Part shown: one piece after another, positions 1 to 10,106 of the stretch
Layout of the letters: each line of letters opens with the position of its first letter
Position numbering within the stretch: position 1 is the first letter of the stretch
NCBI GenBank assembly: GCA_902606115.1
Contig: CACLFM010000004.1
Location: 27,665 to 91,664, forward strand
From: an uncultured Pelagibacteraceae bacterium
Lineage (GTDB): Bacteria; Pseudomonadota; Alphaproteobacteria; Pelagibacterales; Pelagibacteraceae
DNA: 64,000 nucleotides
Reading direction: 5' to 3'
Notes under the pieces: model-generated
What the model was told of the DNA's origin: nothing
What the model saw: only the letters and a program-made list of their open reading frames with translations
Databases searched by the model: none
Translations under genes and position numbers: made by a program

Positions 1-2
1 TT

Positions 3-398
3 TTTAAACTATTTTTATTATTTAAATTTTCAATAAACGAATTAGTTTCTCACTCAAAACCAAAGAGTTTGTTTACGAATAACCTTCCTTTTTTTAATTT
101 TAATTTTTCCAACGATGATTTTTATAAATATTTTTTATCTGTAATCATTTTCATCTTATCTTTTTCTATTTTATCTTTAATGCTAACTATTTCTGGTATT
201 AATAGTGAAGATGCTTTCATACTGTCCATATTGACATTGATGAATACAGTTAATTCTTACACATCAGGTATTAGCGGATTTACTTTTTATGATTTAAATA
301 TTTTTTCTAAATTATCATTAATGTCATTTATGATAATCGGAAGGGTTGAATTAATTTCTATATTAATAATTTGTAAAAAGTTCTTTTTTAAAAGTTAA
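3..398 (+). CDS. trkH: TrkH-family potassium uptake protein, C-terminal part (runs off the left edge)
   Basis: The reading frame is open from the first bases of the window to the stop at 396-398, so this is the end of a longer gene; the TTG at 69 is internal rather than a start. The visible residues match the end of TrkH/TrkG: an 'INELVSHSKPKSLF' stretch (family: ELKRLxHPxxVF), two hydrophobic helices, and the closing 'MIIGRVELISILII' (family: MxxGRLExxTVLxL). TrkH is the inner-membrane K+-translocating subunit that works with TrkA. Family assignment rests on this short tail, but the order of its motifs is distinctive. tRNA-Arg follows 27 bases downstream. Confidence 0.75.
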   Translation, partial: FKLFLLFKFSINELVSHSKPKSLFTNNLPFFNFNFSNDDFYKYFLSVIIFILSFSILSLMLTISGINSEDAFILSILTLMNTVNSYTSGISGFTFYDLNIFSKLSLMSFMIIGRVELISILIICKKFFFKS

Positions 399-425
399 TT
401 AAGTATTATAAATGTTGTATTAATT

Positions 426-502
426 GCGCCCTTAGCTCAGCTGGATAGAGCATCGGTTTTCTAAACCGAGGGTCGGAGGTTCGAATCCTCCAGGGCGCGC
501 CA
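426..502 (+). tRNA. tRNA-Arg (anticodon TCT)
   Basis: Full cloverleaf: acceptor GCGCCCT pairs with AGGGCGC (492-498), D-arm TAGCTCAGCTGGATAGAGC, anticodon stem TCGGT/ACCGA around loop TTTCTAA giving anticodon TCT, T-loop TTCGAAT, discriminator G and encoded CCA at 500-502. Reads AGA/AGG, the dominant arginine codons in an AT-rich genome. Confidence 0.95.
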
Positions 503-614
503 TTTACTACCTATGGTTGTCCTAGTTAACTATTGATTAATTTTTAGTGACATTTTGATCATGTTAGTTCTTTGATTTACGTTGATCAATTTTTGTTTAA
601 ATGATTAACTTAAC

Positions 615-639
615 TAATTCAAAAATTAATTTTGAATTA
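615..639. promoter_or_regulatory. perfect inverted repeat upstream of aapJ
   Basis: Arms TAATTCAAAA and TTTTGAATTA are exact reverse complements around a 5-base centre, 34 bases before the aapJ start. It could be a regulator-binding site or an mRNA hairpin just before the Shine-Dalgarno (AAGAGGA, 661-667). In so AT-rich a background a 10-bp arm is suggestive, not decisive. The rest of 503-672 shows no recognisable riboswitch. Confidence 0.35.
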
Positions 640-672
640 TTTGTTAACAAATAAACTAATAAGAGGAAATAT

Positions 673-1710
673 ATGTTTAAACACTTAAGACAATTGACTT
701 CTTTAGTAGCAATGGTCGCTGTTGTATTTGTATTCACAACAGAGGCAATGGCTAAAAAGTCAAAAACTCTAAAAAATACCCAAAAAAAGGGTTTTGTTAG
801 ATGTGGTGTTTCACAAGGTCTTCCAGGATTTTCAAACGCTGATGCGTCTGGAAATTGGACTGGTATTGACGTTGATGTTTGCAGAGCAGTTGCTGCTGCA
901 GTTCTTGGTGATGCGAATAAAGTAAAATTCACTCCACTAAGTGCTAAAGAAAGATTTACAGCTTTAACATCAGGTGAAATTGATATTTTATCAAGAAACA
1001 CTACTTGGACTTTATCTAGAGATGCTGATATTGGATTGACATTTGTAGGAGTAAACTTCTATGACGGTCAAGGATTCATGGTCAGAAAAAGCTCAGGTAT
1101 AACTTCAACAGGCCAATTCAAAAATGGTATTTCAGCTTGTACAAATATTGGTACAACAACTGAGTTAAATATGAGAGACTTCTTTAATTCAAAAGGAATT
1201 TCTTATGAACCAGTTGCGTTTGAAAAAGCTGATGAAGTTGTAGCAGCCTATGATGCGGGTAGATGTGATACTTACACTACTGATAAATCAGGTTTAGCTG
1301 CTCAAAGAACTAAAATGAAGGACCCTGATGAACACATTGTTCTACCAGAAACTATTTCTAAAGAACCTTTAGGACCAGTTGTTAGACAAGGTGATGCAGT
1401 TTGGGAAGATATCGTAAGATGGTCATTAAATACTATGATTGAAGCAGAAGAATACGGTATTACTTCAGCAAATGCTGATATGATGAAAACTTCAGATAAC
1501 CCACAAATCAAAAGACTTGTTGGTGCCGAAGGTGAAATGGGTGCAGCATTCGGTTTAGATAACGAGTGGAACTTAAGAATTATCAAGCAAGTTGGTAACT
1601 ACGGTGAAAGTTATAAAAGAAATATAGCTGATACTGGTATTTTACCAGACAGAGGTCCAAATCAACTTTGGACAAAAGGCGGAATTTTATACGTTCCACC
1701 AGCAAGATAA
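673..1710 (+). CDS. aapJ: general L-amino acid ABC transporter, periplasmic binding protein AapJ
   Basis: 345 residues, the size of AapJ/YhdW, which is longer than ordinary polar-amino-acid binding proteins. A signal peptide is visible (hydrophobic to about residue 22, cleavage near AMA|KK at 27). The SBP_bac_3 fold is recognised from 'GFVRCGVSQGLPGFSNAD', 'GIDVDVCRAVAAAVLG' and 'FTALTSGEIDILSRNTTWT' (residues about 40-120). It binds a broad range of L-amino acids in the periplasm and delivers them to AapQM. ATG at 673 follows AAGAGGA by 5 bases. First gene of aapJQMP; a strong hairpin terminator directly after it should make this transcript more abundant than the permease part. In SAR11 such binding proteins are among the most highly expressed proteins (established knowledge). 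Confidence 0.95.
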   Translation: MFKHLRQLTSLVAMVAVVFVFTTEAMAKKSKTLKNTQKKGFVRCGVSQGLPGFSNADASGNWTGIDVDVCRAVAAAVLGDANKVKFTPLSAKERFTALTSGEIDILSRNTTWTLSRDADIGLTFVGVNFYDGQGFMVRKSSGITSTGQFKNGISACTNIGTTTELNMRDFFNSKGISYEPVAFEKADEVVAAYDAGRCDTYTTDKSGLAAQRTKMKDPDEHIVLPETISKEPLGPVVRQGDAVWEDIVRWSLNTMIEAEEYGITSANADMMKTSDNPQIKRLVGAEGEMGAAFGLDNEWNLRIIKQVGNYGESYKRNIADTGILPDRGPNQLWTKGGILYVPPAR

Positions 1711-1730
1711 TTTATCTTAAAAATCTTAAA

Positions 1731-1760
1731 AAGGGCTAGATTTATCTAGCCCTTTTTTTT
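1731..1760 (+). terminator. intrinsic terminator/attenuator between aapJ and aapQ
   Basis: AAGGGCTAGA (1731-1740) pairs perfectly with TCTAGCCCTT (1745-1754) over a 4-base loop TTTA, followed by a run of T to 1760. This is the clearest Rho-independent terminator in the window. It lies inside the operon, 13 bases before the aapQ start, so it probably lets only a fraction of transcripts continue into aapQMP. Confidence 0.9.
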
Positions 1761-1773
1761 ATTATAAGCTCTA

Positions 1774-2925
1774 ATGAACAACAAAATAAAAAGATACATC
1801 CCACAAATTCTTACCATTCTATTTGTAGTCTTAATATTTGGTTTTTTTACGATAAATGCACAAGTCAATATGGATAATAGAGGTATTGATTTTGGCTTCG
1901 GTTTTCTCAAACAAGAGGCATCTTTTGATATGCAATTCACTCTTCTTGATTATGATGGTCAAGATTCATATATGTGGGCGTATGTAGTAGCCTTGTTAAA
2001 TACACTTCTAGTATCTTTTTTAGGTATAATATTTTGTACGATATTAGGAGTTATTATTGGTGTTGCTAGATTGTCAGGCAATTTCTTAATTAGAAACTCT
2101 GCTGCATGGTATGTAGAGTTTTTTAGAAATATACCATTATTATTACAAATTTTCTTTTGGTATTATGCTGCATTAAGAGCGTTACCACTCCCAGAAAAAG
2201 CTGAACCATGGTTTGGTGTAACCTATATGACTATAAAAGGTTATTATATACCATCAATGATATGGGAAAATCTTAGCGTATTTATGTCGTGTTTGTTGGC
2301 TTCAATAATATCAATTATCTTTATTAAAATTTATGCAAAAAAAATTCAAGAAAAAGAGGGAAAACAATTACCAGTTTTATATATTTCATTAGGTTTAATA
2401 ACAATTTTGCCACTACTGTCTTTTTTATTTGGTGGTGTTACCCTAGATTTTGAAATACCTGTTTTAAAACAATTAGCAAAAACATCATTTATTTTTGAAG
2501 GGGGTATTAGACTGCCGCCTGAACTAATTGCATTAGTTTTAGCACTTTCACTTTATACATCAACTTTTGTAGCTGAATGTGTAAGGGCAGGTATTCAAGG
2601 TATAAGTAAAGGGCAAAAAGAAGCCGCAGCATCAGTCGGTTTAAATCCTAATCAAATTCTAAAATTAGTTATAATGCCGCAAGCTTTAAGAATTATAATA
2701 CCACCTACAACCAACCAGTATTTAAATTTAACAAAAAATTCATCTTTAGCTGCAGCGATTGCATACCCAGATTTAGTATTAGTCTTTGCTGGAACTGCTT
2801 TAATGCAAACTGGAAAAGCTATCGAAATTGTAGGTATTACAATGTTAACCTACTTAACAATAAGCCTATCAATTGCTGCACTAATGAATTGGTATAATAA
2901 AAGAATTGAGATTAAAGAAAAATAA
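1774..2925 (+). CDS. aapQ: general L-amino acid ABC transporter, permease AapQ
   Basis: 383 residues with about eight hydrophobic segments. HisM-type permease: the N-terminal part has 'LLVSFLGIIFCTILGVIIGVARLS' and 'WYVEFFRNIPLLLQIFFWY' (about residues 70-125), and the EAA loop is 'SKGQKEAAASVGLNPNQILKLVIMPQALRIIIPP' near residues 285-318. The large insertion between the first helices and the EAA loop is typical of AapQ/YhdX and absent from short permeases. Forms the inner-membrane channel with AapM. There is no obvious Shine-Dalgarno; the start lies 13 bases after the terminator T-run. Confidence 0.93.
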   Translation: MNNKIKRYIPQILTILFVVLIFGFFTINAQVNMDNRGIDFGFGFLKQEASFDMQFTLLDYDGQDSYMWAYVVALLNTLLVSFLGIIFCTILGVIIGVARLSGNFLIRNSAAWYVEFFRNIPLLLQIFFWYYAALRALPLPEKAEPWFGVTYMTIKGYYIPSMIWENLSVFMSCLLASIISIIFIKIYAKKIQEKEGKQLPVLYISLGLITILPLLSFLFGGVTLDFEIPVLKQLAKTSFIFEGGIRLPPELIALVLALSLYTSTFVAECVRAGIQGISKGQKEAAASVGLNPNQILKLVIMPQALRIIIPPTTNQYLNLTKNSSLAAAIAYPDLVLVFAGTALMQTGKAIEIVGITMLTYLTISLSIAALMNWYNKRIEIKEK

Positions 2926-2926
2926 A

Positions 2927-4195
2927 ATGAAAATTAGCTTGTCACAAATTAAATCGAATAATTATATAACGAATATTTATTTAGGTACTTTTTTATTTTC
3001 ATTATCTATTTTTGATGTTTTTTTGTACTCATTTTTAAATATAAATATCACTTCCTTTTTACCCGGAAATTTAAGTTTATTTTTTCCATTAATAATTGGG
3101 TTTATAGGTCTATCATTTTTAAGAATGGAATATTCTGGTATTAAAATTATAGATAATTTAAATAAACATATTAATACTTCAAACTTTAATGCATTACTTA
3201 CATTAATAATCATTTTTGCATTACTAAAGGCACTGCCGCCTGCTTTGAGCTGGATGGTACTTGATGCAAATATTTCTGGAGATACAAAACAAGCTTGCAC
3301 TGGAACTGGGGCTTGTTGGACCTATATAAAAGTTTGGTTTAAAAGATTTATGTATGGAATGTATCCAAATGAGATGCATTGGAGAATTAACTCTGCATTT
3401 ATTTTAGTAATAGCACTAGGATTTGCTGGTTATTTTTTCAAAGAAAATTTAAAAAAATATTTAGCATTATATTATGTTGTTATATATCCGATAATAGCAT
3501 TTTTAATAATCTACTATTTAATATCAGGTGGATCTTTTGGTTTAGTTTGGGTAGAAACAGGTGCTTGGGGTGGTTTATCTTTAACCTTTATTGTCTCGTT
3601 TTTCTGTTTAATTTTTTGTTTCCCACTCGGAATGATCCTTGCTTTAGGTAGAAGATCAAACTTACCAGCGGTAAGATATACATCAATATGTTATATTGAA
3701 TTTTGGAGAGGTGTTCCTTTAATAACAGTATTGTTTATGTCTTCAGTTATGTTTCCTATGTTTTTACCTGAGGATTTTTTTATGGATAAACTTGTAAGAG
3801 TAATAATTGCAATCACTTTATTTGAGGCGGCTTATTGCGCTGAAGTTATTAGAGGAGGGTTGCAAGCATTACCTAGAGGCCAGTATGATGCGGCTAAATC
3901 ATTGGGTATGGGATATTGGAAAATGCACATCTTTGTTATTTTGCCTCAAGCCTTAAAACTAGTAATACCAGGAATTGCTAATACATTTTTAGCATTAGTA
4001 AAAGATACTCCGTTAATTTTTGTTGTTGGATTAGCTGAAATAGCCGGCATGTTAGCACTAGCTAAAACTAATCCTAAATGGCTTGGTTTCGCAATGGAAG
4101 GTTATATTTTTGCAGCAATAATCTTTTGGATAATTTGCTATGCAATGAGTAAATATAGTTATAATCTTGAACAAAAATATAAAACAGAGAGATAA
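2927..4195 (+). CDS. aapM: general L-amino acid ABC transporter, permease AapM
   Basis: 422 residues from the ATG at 2927, one base after the aapQ stop; an in-frame TTG at 2906 inside aapQ is a less likely start. Several hydrophobic helices; 'IEFWRGVPLITVLFMSSVMFP' and the EAA loop 'PRGQYDAAKSLGMGYWKMHIFVILPQALKLVIPG' mark the polar amino acid permease family. Partner of AapQ in a heterodimeric channel. Directly followed by aapP (ATG one base after the stop), so aapQMP are translated as a block. Confidence 0.93.
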   Translation: MKISLSQIKSNNYITNIYLGTFLFSLSIFDVFLYSFLNINITSFLPGNLSLFFPLIIGFIGLSFLRMEYSGIKIIDNLNKHINTSNFNALLTLIIIFALLKALPPALSWMVLDANISGDTKQACTGTGACWTYIKVWFKRFMYGMYPNEMHWRINSAFILVIALGFAGYFFKENLKKYLALYYVVIYPIIAFLIIYYLISGGSFGLVWVETGAWGGLSLTFIVSFFCLIFCFPLGMILALGRRSNLPAVRYTSICYIEFWRGVPLITVLFMSSVMFPMFLPEDFFMDKLVRVIIAITLFEAAYCAEVIRGGLQALPRGQYDAAKSLGMGYWKMHIFVILPQALKLVIPGIANTFLALVKDTPLIFVVGLAEIAGMLALAKTNPKWLGFAMEGYIFAAIIFWIICYAMSKYSYNLEQKYKTER

Positions 4196-4930
4196 ATGTC
4201 TGAACCAATAATTAAAATTAACGATGTAAACAAATGGTTTGGAGATTTCCAGGTTTTAAAAAATATTAATTTAGACGTAAATGCAAAACAAAAAATTGTT
4301 GTATGTGGCCCATCAGGGTCGGGTAAATCAACATTAATTAGATGTATTAATAGACTAGAAGAGCATCAAGAAGGCAAGATTATTGTTGATGGTAACGAGC
4401 TTAATGAAAACACAAAAAATATTGAGGAAATTAGAGCAGAAGTTGGTATGGTCTTTCAACAATTTAACCTATTTCCACACTTATCAATATTAGATAATTG
4501 CACTTTGGCACCAATTTGGGTGAAAAAAATGCCAAAAAAGAAAGCAGAAGAATTAGCATTAAATCAACTTGAACAAGTTCAAATCGTTGACCAGGCATAT
4601 AAATTTCCAGGTCAATTATCTGGTGGTCAACAACAAAGATCAGCTATTGCAAGAGCATTATGTATGGAGCCAAAGATAATGTTATTTGACGAGCCTACAT
4701 CCGCATTAGATCCAGAAATGATTAAAGAGGTATTAGATGCAATGGTGAACCTTGCAAAAGGCGGAATGACAATGATTGTAGTTACGCATGAAATGGGATT
4801 TGCTAAAGAAGTTGCTGATGAAGTAATTTTTATGGATGAAGGAATGATCGTTGAAAAAAATACAACTAAAGAATTTTTCGCTAACCCAAAAAGTGATCGT
4901 ACGAAGCTTTTCTTAAGTCAAATCTTATAA
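4196..4930 (+). CDS. aapP: general L-amino acid ABC transporter, ATP-binding protein AapP
   Basis: 244 residues. Walker [10 protein letters not shown] (38-46), Q-loop '[12 protein letters not shown]' (84-95), ABC signature LSGGQQQ (141-147), Walker B IMLFDEP (161-167) and switch histidine in 'VVTHEMG'. Matches the polar amino acid ATPase group (GlnQ/HisP/AapP). Cytoplasmic, energises AapQM. Last gene of the operon; the following 146 bases are A/T-rich with only a weak hairpin. Confidence 0.95.
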   Translation: MSEPIIKINDVNKWFGDFQVLKNINLDVNAKQKIVVCGPSGSGKSTLIRCINRLEEHQEGKIIVDGNELNENTKNIEEIRAEVGMVFQQFNLFPHLSILDNCTLAPIWVKKMPKKKAEELALNQLEQVQIVDQAYKFPGQLSGGQQQRSAIARALCMEPKIMLFDEPTSALDPEMIKEVLDAMVNLAKGGMTMIVVTHEMGFAKEVADEVIFMDEGMIVEKNTTKEFFANPKSDRTKLFLSQIL

Positions 4931-5033
4931 CAATAAGGTATAAAAAGTCTTTATTTATAACAACAATTTTTTAGTTTTATTTAATTGTCAAGCCACAAAA
5001 TCTGACAAAAATATTTTTTTTTGTGCTTGCATA

Positions 5034-5051
5034 AACTCTCAGGATAGAGTT
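5034..5051. promoter_or_regulatory. inverted repeat upstream of the XRE regulator gene
   Basis: AACTCT-N6-AGAGTT is a perfect dyad whose right arm ends 25 bases before the start codon of the regulator at 5077. XRE repressors commonly bind such short palindromes over their own promoter, so autoregulation is plausible; binding is inferred. Confidence 0.4.
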
Positions 5052-5076
5052 CAATTATGATTTTTAGAGGGGTTCT

Positions 5077-5448
5077 ATGGAAGATAATTTTAATAAACAC
5101 TTAGGCAGCAAGCTTAAGTTAAGACGTCTAGCATTGGGTTTAACTCAAACAAAAGTAGCAAAAGCAATCAACGTAACATTTCAACAAATTCAAAAATACG
5201 AAAAAGGAACAAACGGAGTTAGTTCTATGAGATTATTACAGCTTTCCAACTATTTAAAAGTTCCTATAAGTTATTTTTTTGAAGATTTTTCTGAATATTT
5301 GATAAATGCTGAAAAAATTAAAGAAGGTCATCTCAGTATAAATTATAATTTTTTATTAAAAATGTATTCCGAGCTTTCTGGTGATCAGAAAATTAAATTT
5401 ACCAAAAATCTTGATACTGTAGTTAATAAGGTAGCTAAGATAGGTTAG
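5077..5448 (+). CDS. XRE-family transcriptional regulator
   Basis: 123 residues. Helix-turn-helix of the Cro/CI (HTH_3) family at about residues 10-65: 'LGSKLKLRRLALGLTQTKVAKAINVTFQQIQKYEKGTN'. The remaining ~55 residues are a short helical tail without a recognisable ligand domain. Such stand-alone XRE proteins are common in alphaproteobacteria, with targets mostly unknown. ATG is preceded by a good Shine-Dalgarno (AGAGGGG, 5066-5072). Monocistronic: aapP lies upstream and two minus-strand tRNAs downstream. Confidence 0.85.
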   Translation: MEDNFNKHLGSKLKLRRLALGLTQTKVAKAINVTFQQIQKYEKGTNGVSSMRLLQLSNYLKVPISYFFEDFSEYLINAEKIKEGHLSINYNFLLKMYSELSGDQKIKFTKNLDTVVNKVAKIG

Positions 5449-5450
5449 TC

Positions 5451-5526
5451 TGGCTCCTCGGGCAGGACTCGAACCTGCGACCAATTGATTAACAGTCAAC
5501 TGCTCTACCAACTGAGCTACCGAGGA
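5451..5526 (-). tRNA. tRNA-Asn (anticodon GTT)
   Basis: Read on the minus strand: acceptor TCCTCGG, D-arm TAGCTCAGTTGGTAGAGC, anticodon loop CTGTTAA (GTT), T-loop TTCGAGT, discriminator G and encoded CCA (5451-5453). GTT-anticodon tRNAs are substrates of Tgt, which is encoded elsewhere in the window. Confidence 0.95.
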
Positions 5527-5577
5527 ATGTAAAAATCAAAACTTACTTTTTTTTTAAGTTAAAACAACTCTTTTTTT

Positions 5578-5651
5578 TGGAGGTAACGCCCGGAATCGAA
5601 CCGGGATACAAGGATTTGCAATCCTCTGCGTAACCATTCCGCCACGTTACC
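5578..5651 (-). tRNA. tRNA-Cys (anticodon GCA)
   Basis: Minus strand: acceptor GGTAACG/CGTTACC, anticodon loop TTGCAAA (GCA), T-loop TTCGATT, discriminator T and encoded CCA (5578-5580). U at the discriminator position is the identity element of cysteine tRNA. Probably co-transcribed with tRNA-Asn, 51 bases further along. Confidence 0.95.
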
Positions 5652-5728
5652 GTTAAAATGATTAACAAAACTATCTATTTGATGTTTATATATGAAATAT
5701 TCTATCAAATTCAATCTAATTTTGATTG

Positions 5729-5756
5729 TTGTTTAATGTGTTTATTGAATTATAAA
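5729..5756 (+). promoter_or_regulatory. possible promoter of valS-ilvD-manC
   Basis: TTGTTT (5729-5734), 16 bases, TATAAA (5751-5756), in front of the valS ATG at 5770. A start about 7 bases after the -10 would give an almost leaderless mRNA, consistent with the lack of a Shine-Dalgarno there. Weak call because such hexamers are common in AT-rich DNA. Confidence 0.3.
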
Positions 5757-5769
5757 CTATAAATCACTA

Positions 5770-8391
5770 ATGAGTTCAGAAAAATACATACATACAAAAG
5801 TAGAAAACAAGATTTATTCATATTGGGAAAAAAAACAACTTTTTAAACCAAAAAAAAATAAGAAAAAATATTCAATCGTAATACCACCACCTAATGTAAC
5901 TGGAAGCTTACATATGGGGCATGCTCTAAACAACACGATCCAGGATTTATTAATCAGATATCATAGAATGAATAATTTCGAGACTTTATGGCAACCAGGA
6001 ACAGATCATGCGGGTATTGCAACTCAAGCTTTGGTAGAGAAAAAATTAGAAAGTCAAAATATTGATAAAAAAACTATCGGTAGAGATAAATTTGTAGAAA
6101 AAGTCTGGGACTGGAAAAAAGAGTACGGTGGTATAATTATAAATCAATTAAAAAAACTAGGCTGTTCTTGTGATTGGTCAAGAAATGCATTTACAATGGA
6201 CGAAAATCTATCTTCATCCGTAATCAAAGTTTTCATAGATTTATACAACAAAGGATTAATTTATAAGTCAAAAAAATTAGTAAATTGGGATACTGTATTA
6301 AAAACTGCTATATCGGATTTAGAAGTTGATCAAAGAGAAGTCAATTCAAAACTATATTACATAAATTACCAAATAGAAAATTCTTTAAAATTTATAACGA
6401 TTGCGACAACTAGGCCTGAAACAATGCTCGGAGATACGGCGGTAGCAGTAAATCCTAAAGATGAAAGATATCAAAGTTTAGTTGGAAAAAACGTAATTTT
6501 ACCAATTACAAACAGAAAAATTAAAATTATAGCTGATGACTATGCAGATCCAGAGCAAGGTTCTGGAGCTGTAAAAATTACACCTGCACATGATTTTAAT
6601 GACTATGAGGTTGGTAAAAGAAATAAACTAGAGATCATAAATATTTTCACTGAAGATGGTAAAATTAATAATAATGCACCAAACGAATATGTAGGATTAG
6701 ATAGATTTGAGGCTCGAAAAAAAATACTTAATGAATTAGGCGACAAATTAATTAAAGAGGAAAAAATAAAAAATAAAGTTCCATATGGTGATAGATCTAA
6801 TTCTGTCATCGAACCATATTTAACTGAACAATGGTTTGCAGATGCAAAAAAGCTATCTATAAAAGCGAAGAAAATTGTTAAGAATAAAAAAACAAGTTTC
6901 TTTCCAAAAAATTGGTCTAAAACATATTTTCAATGGATGAATAATATAGAACCGTGGTGCATATCAAGACAGTTATGGTGGGGTCACCAAATACCTGCTT
7001 GGTACGGTCCAGATAAAAAGATATTTGTTGCACAAAATTTTAGAGAAGCAAAAAAACTTGCTAAGAAAAAATATAAAAAAGATGTTGAATTAGTTAGAGA
7101 TGATGATGTTCTTGATACATGGTTTTCATCAGGTTTATGGGCATTTGCAACTTTAGGATGGCCAAAGAAAAATGAGTATTTAAAAAAGTTTTATCCAACC
7201 TCTGTATTAGTTACCGGCTTTGATATTATCTTCTTTTGGGTTGCTAGAATGATGATGTTTGGAATGGAATTTTTAAATAAAGAACCTTTTAAAGATATTT
7301 ATGTTCACGCTTTAGTTAGAGATGAAAAAGGTCAAAAAATGTCAAAATCTAAAGGTAATGTTATTGACCCCTTAGTATTAATAGAAAAGTATAGTGCTGA
7401 TGCATTAAGATTTACTTTATTGTCAATGGCTTCACCTGGTCGTGATGTTAAACTTTCAGAGGATAGAGTTAAAGGGTATAGAAATTTTTTAAATAAACTA
7501 TGGAATGCTAATAACTTTTTATCAATGAATAAATGTGATTTTAAAAGATCAAAAAAATCTCCAAAAATTAACTTAAATATAAACAAATGGATAATTTCAG
7601 AGTTAAATCAAACAACTGATACAGTAGAAAAAAACATTAAAGAATATAGATTTGATGAAGCCGCAAGAAATGCCTATCAGTTTGTCTGGCATTCTTATTG
7701 CGACTGGTATTTAGAGCTTTCAAAAACGATTTTAAATTCTAAAGACAAAAAATCTATTAATGAGGTAAAATTAACTACCTCATATGTTTTTAAAGAAATA
7801 TTGGTTTTATTACATCCCTTCATACCGTTTATTACTGAGGAATTATGGTTAAAGAATAAACTTGATAAATTAAACAGCACTTATTTAATGCATACAAATT
7901 GGACTTTAAATAAAATGAAAAAAGACAAGAATATTAAAGAAGTCCAAAAAATAATTGATTTAATTAGCCAATTACGATCTTTTAAAAATGAGCTAAATGT
8001 AAGCCCTGGCTCTTTTGTTGATATGTCATTGAGCAATTTACCAAAAAAAGATCAGGATTTTATTATTAAAAATGAAATTGTACTAAAAAGATTAGGAAGA
8101 ATTAATAACTTTCTTGATGGAGAGAAAAATAAACCATCTGCAAATCTTGTAATTGCAGGTGATATATTTAAAATTTACTTTGATCAATCTGTGGATCTGT
8201 CATTAATCAAAGAAAATTTACTAAAAAGACAAAATAAATATGAAGTAGAATTAGATGTGATATCAAAAAGGTTATCAAATAAAAGCTTTGTAGATAGGGC
8301 ACCAAAAAATATTGTTGAACAAGAAAAAAATAACTATAATGAATTAAAGAAAAATATTGATAAAATATCAATCACAGTTAAAGGTTTATAA
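5770..8391 (+). CDS. valS: valyl-tRNA synthetase
   Basis: 873 residues, normal length for a bacterial ValRS. Class I signatures: HMGH at 48-51 within '[13 protein letters not shown]', KMSKS near residue 522 in '[14 protein letters not shown]', and an editing domain with '[17 protein letters not shown]' (about 214-230) and '[15 protein letters not shown]'. The last ~70 residues are the ValRS C-terminal coiled coil. Cytoplasmic; charges tRNA-Val. It shares one base (TAATG) with ilvD, so a valine-charging enzyme is translationally coupled to a valine-biosynthesis enzyme. Confidence 0.97.
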   Translation: MSSEKYIHTKVENKIYSYWEKKQLFKPKKNKKKYSIVIPPPNVTGSLHMGHALNNTIQDLLIRYHRMNNFETLWQPGTDHAGIATQALVEKKLESQNIDKKTIGRDKFVEKVWDWKKEYGGIIINQLKKLGCSCDWSRNAFTMDENLSSSVIKVFIDLYNKGLIYKSKKLVNWDTVLKTAISDLEVDQREVNSKLYYINYQIENSLKFITIATTRPETMLGDTAVAVNPKDERYQSLVGKNVILPITNRKIKIIADDYADPEQGSGAVKITPAHDFNDYEVGKRNKLEIINIFTEDGKINNNAPNEYVGLDRFEARKKILNELGDKLIKEEKIKNKVPYGDRSNSVIEPYLTEQWFADAKKLSIKAKKIVKNKKTSFFPKNWSKTYFQWMNNIEPWCISRQLWWGHQIPAWYGPDKKIFVAQNFREAKKLAKKKYKKDVELVRDDDVLDTWFSSGLWAFATLGWPKKNEYLKKFYPTSVLVTGFDIIFFWVARMMMFGMEFLNKEPFKDIYVHALVRDEKGQKMSKSKGNVIDPLVLIEKYSADALRFTLLSMASPGRDVKLSEDRVKGYRNFLNKLWNANNFLSMNKCDFKRSKKSPKINLNINKWIISELNQTTDTVEKNIKEYRFDEAARNAYQFVWHSYCDWYLELSKTILNSKDKKSINEVKLTTSYVFKEILVLLHPFIPFITEELWLKNKLDKLNSTYLMHTNWTLNKMKKDKNIKEVQKIIDLISQLRSFKNELNVSPGSFVDMSLSNLPKKDQDFIIKNEIVLKRLGRINNFLDGEKNKPSANLVIAGDIFKIYFDQSVDLSLIKENLLKRQNKYEVELDVISKRLSNKSFVDRAPKNIVEQEKNNYNELKKNIDKISITVKGL

Positions 8392-10106
8392 TGAAATTTA
8401 ATAAGAAAAAACTACCCAGTAGACACACTTCTCTAGGACCAGATAAAGCTCCTCAAAGATCTTTTTATTATGCAATGAAATTAACCGAAAAAGATGTTGC
8501 AAAACCTTTTGTAGGTGTTGTTTCAACATGGAATGAAGCTGCTCCATGTAACATTGCTTTAATGAGACAAGCACAATCAGTTAAAAAAGGTGTTAAATCA
8601 TCTGGAGGAACACCAAGAGAATTTTGTACTATTACTGTTACAGATGGTATTGCAATGGGACATGAAGGAATGAAATCTTCATTAGTATCTAGAGATGTAA
8701 TTGCAGATTCAACTGAACTAACTGTTAGAGGTCATTGTTATGACGCCTTAGTCGGTGTTGCAGGATGTGATAAATCTTTACCAGGTTTAATGATGGCTAT
8801 GGTCAGATTAAATGTACCAAGTGTATTTATTTATGGAGGCTCTATACTTCCTGGAAGATTTAACGGTAAAGATGTTACTGTTGTAGATGTTTTTGAAGGA
8901 GTAGGTAAATATTCTGCAGGACAAATGAATGCACATGCTTTAAGAAAATTAGAATTAAAAGCTTGTCCAAGTGCTGGTGCTTGTGGAGGTCAATTTACAG
9001 CAAACACTATGGCATGTGTCTCAGAAGCAATGGGATTAGCATTACCTTATTCAGCTGGAACTCCAGCACCCTACGAACAAAGAGATAAATTTGCATTACA
9101 AAGTGGGAAAGCTGTAATGAATTTATTAGCAAAAAATATCAGACCAAGAGATATTGTTACAAGAAAAGCATTAGAAAATGCAGCAACAATTGTTGCAGCA
9201 ACCGGAGGCTCAACAAATGCTGCATTACATTTGCCAGCTATAGCAAATGAAATAGGAATTAAATTTGATTTAATGGATGTTGCTAAAATTTTTAAAAAAA
9301 CTCCTTATCTTGCTGATTTAAAACCAGGTGGAAGATATGTTGCAAAAGATATGTGGCTAGCAGGTGGTGTACCAATGTTATTAAGAACCTTGTTAGATGG
9401 TGGGTATATCCATGGAGATTGTATGACAGTTACAGGGAAAACTATGAGACAAAATCTTAAAAATATCAAATTTAATCCAAAACAAAAAGTTATGAGAAAA
9501 TATAATAATCCACTTTCAAACGATGGTGGTGTTGTAGGTTTAAAAGGAAATCTTGCACCAGAAGGAGCAATTGTGAAAGTTGCAGGATTAAAAAAATTAC
9601 AGTTTACAGGAAGAGCAAGATGTTTTGATACTGAAGAGTCTGCTTATAAAGCTGTTAAGAATAAAAAATATAAAGATGGAGATATAATTATTATTAGATA
9701 CGAAGGTCCAAAAGGTGGTCCTGGTATGAGAGAAATGTTACAGACAACTGGTGCAATTTATGGCCAAGGAAAAGGAGAGAAGGTAGCACTTATTACTGAT
9801 GGTAGATTTTCCGGTGCAACAAGAGGTTTTTGTATTGGTCACGTTGGTCCAGAAGCATCTGTTGGAGGACCAATAGCATTACTTAGAAACGGTGATGTAA
9901 TAGACATTGATGCTAAAAAAGGAACTATCAATGTTAGATTGTCTAAAAAAGAATTGCAAAAAAGACATAAAAAGTGGAGACCTAAAAAGATTAACTTTGG
10001 TAATGGAACTCTTTGGAAGTATGCACAAACAGTTGGGCCAGCATATTTAGGAGCACCAACACATCCTGGTGGTAAAAACGAGGTTAAAGTATACGCTGAT
10101 ATTTAA
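8391..10106 (+). CDS. ilvD: dihydroxy-acid dehydratase
   Basis: 571 residues. Iron-sulfur-binding cysteines lie in '[13 protein letters not shown]' and '[17 protein letters not shown]'; the C-terminal '[17 protein letters not shown]' is the other family signature. It converts dihydroxy-isovalerate and dihydroxy-methylvalerate to the 2-oxo acids for valine, leucine and isoleucine. Length favours the short (~560-570 residue) IlvD type. Start overlaps the valS stop by one base; its stop overlaps the manC start by one base. Confidence 0.96.
   Translation: MKFNKKKLPSRHTSLGPDKAPQRSFYYAMKLTEKDVAKPFVGVVSTWNEAAPCNIALMRQAQSVKKGVKSSGGTPREFCTITVTDGIAMGHEGMKSSLVSRDVIADSTELTVRGHCYDALVGVAGCDKSLPGLMMAMVRLNVPSVFIYGGSILPGRFNGKDVTVVDVFEGVGKYSAGQMNAHALRKLELKACPSAGACGGQFTANTMACVSEAMGLALPYSAGTPAPYEQRDKFALQSGKAVMNLLAKNIRPRDIVTRKALENAATIVAATGGSTNAALHLPAIANEIGIKFDLMDVAKIFKKTPYLADLKPGGRYVAKDMWLAGGVPMLLRTLLDGGYIHGDCMTVTGKTMRQNLKNIKFNPKQKVMRKYNNPLSNDGGVVGLKGNLAPEGAIVKVAGLKKLQFTGRARCFDTEESAYKAVKNKKYKDGDIIIIRYEGPKGGPGMREMLQTTGAIYGQGKGEKVALITDGRFSGATRGFCIGHVGPEASVGGPIALLRNGDVIDIDAKKGTINVRLSKKELQKRHKKWRPKKINFGNGTLWKYAQTVGPAYLGAPTHPGGKNEVKVYADI

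Noticed and set aside
503..672. Riboswitch in the aapJ leader
   Set aside because: No conserved riboswitch core (glycine, SAM, glutamine types) could be recognised; only the simple inverted repeat is reported.
597..1001. 134-codon minus-strand frame across the aapJ start
   Set aside because: Overlaps the signal-peptide and N-terminal domain of a certain gene; its translation reflects the reverse frame.
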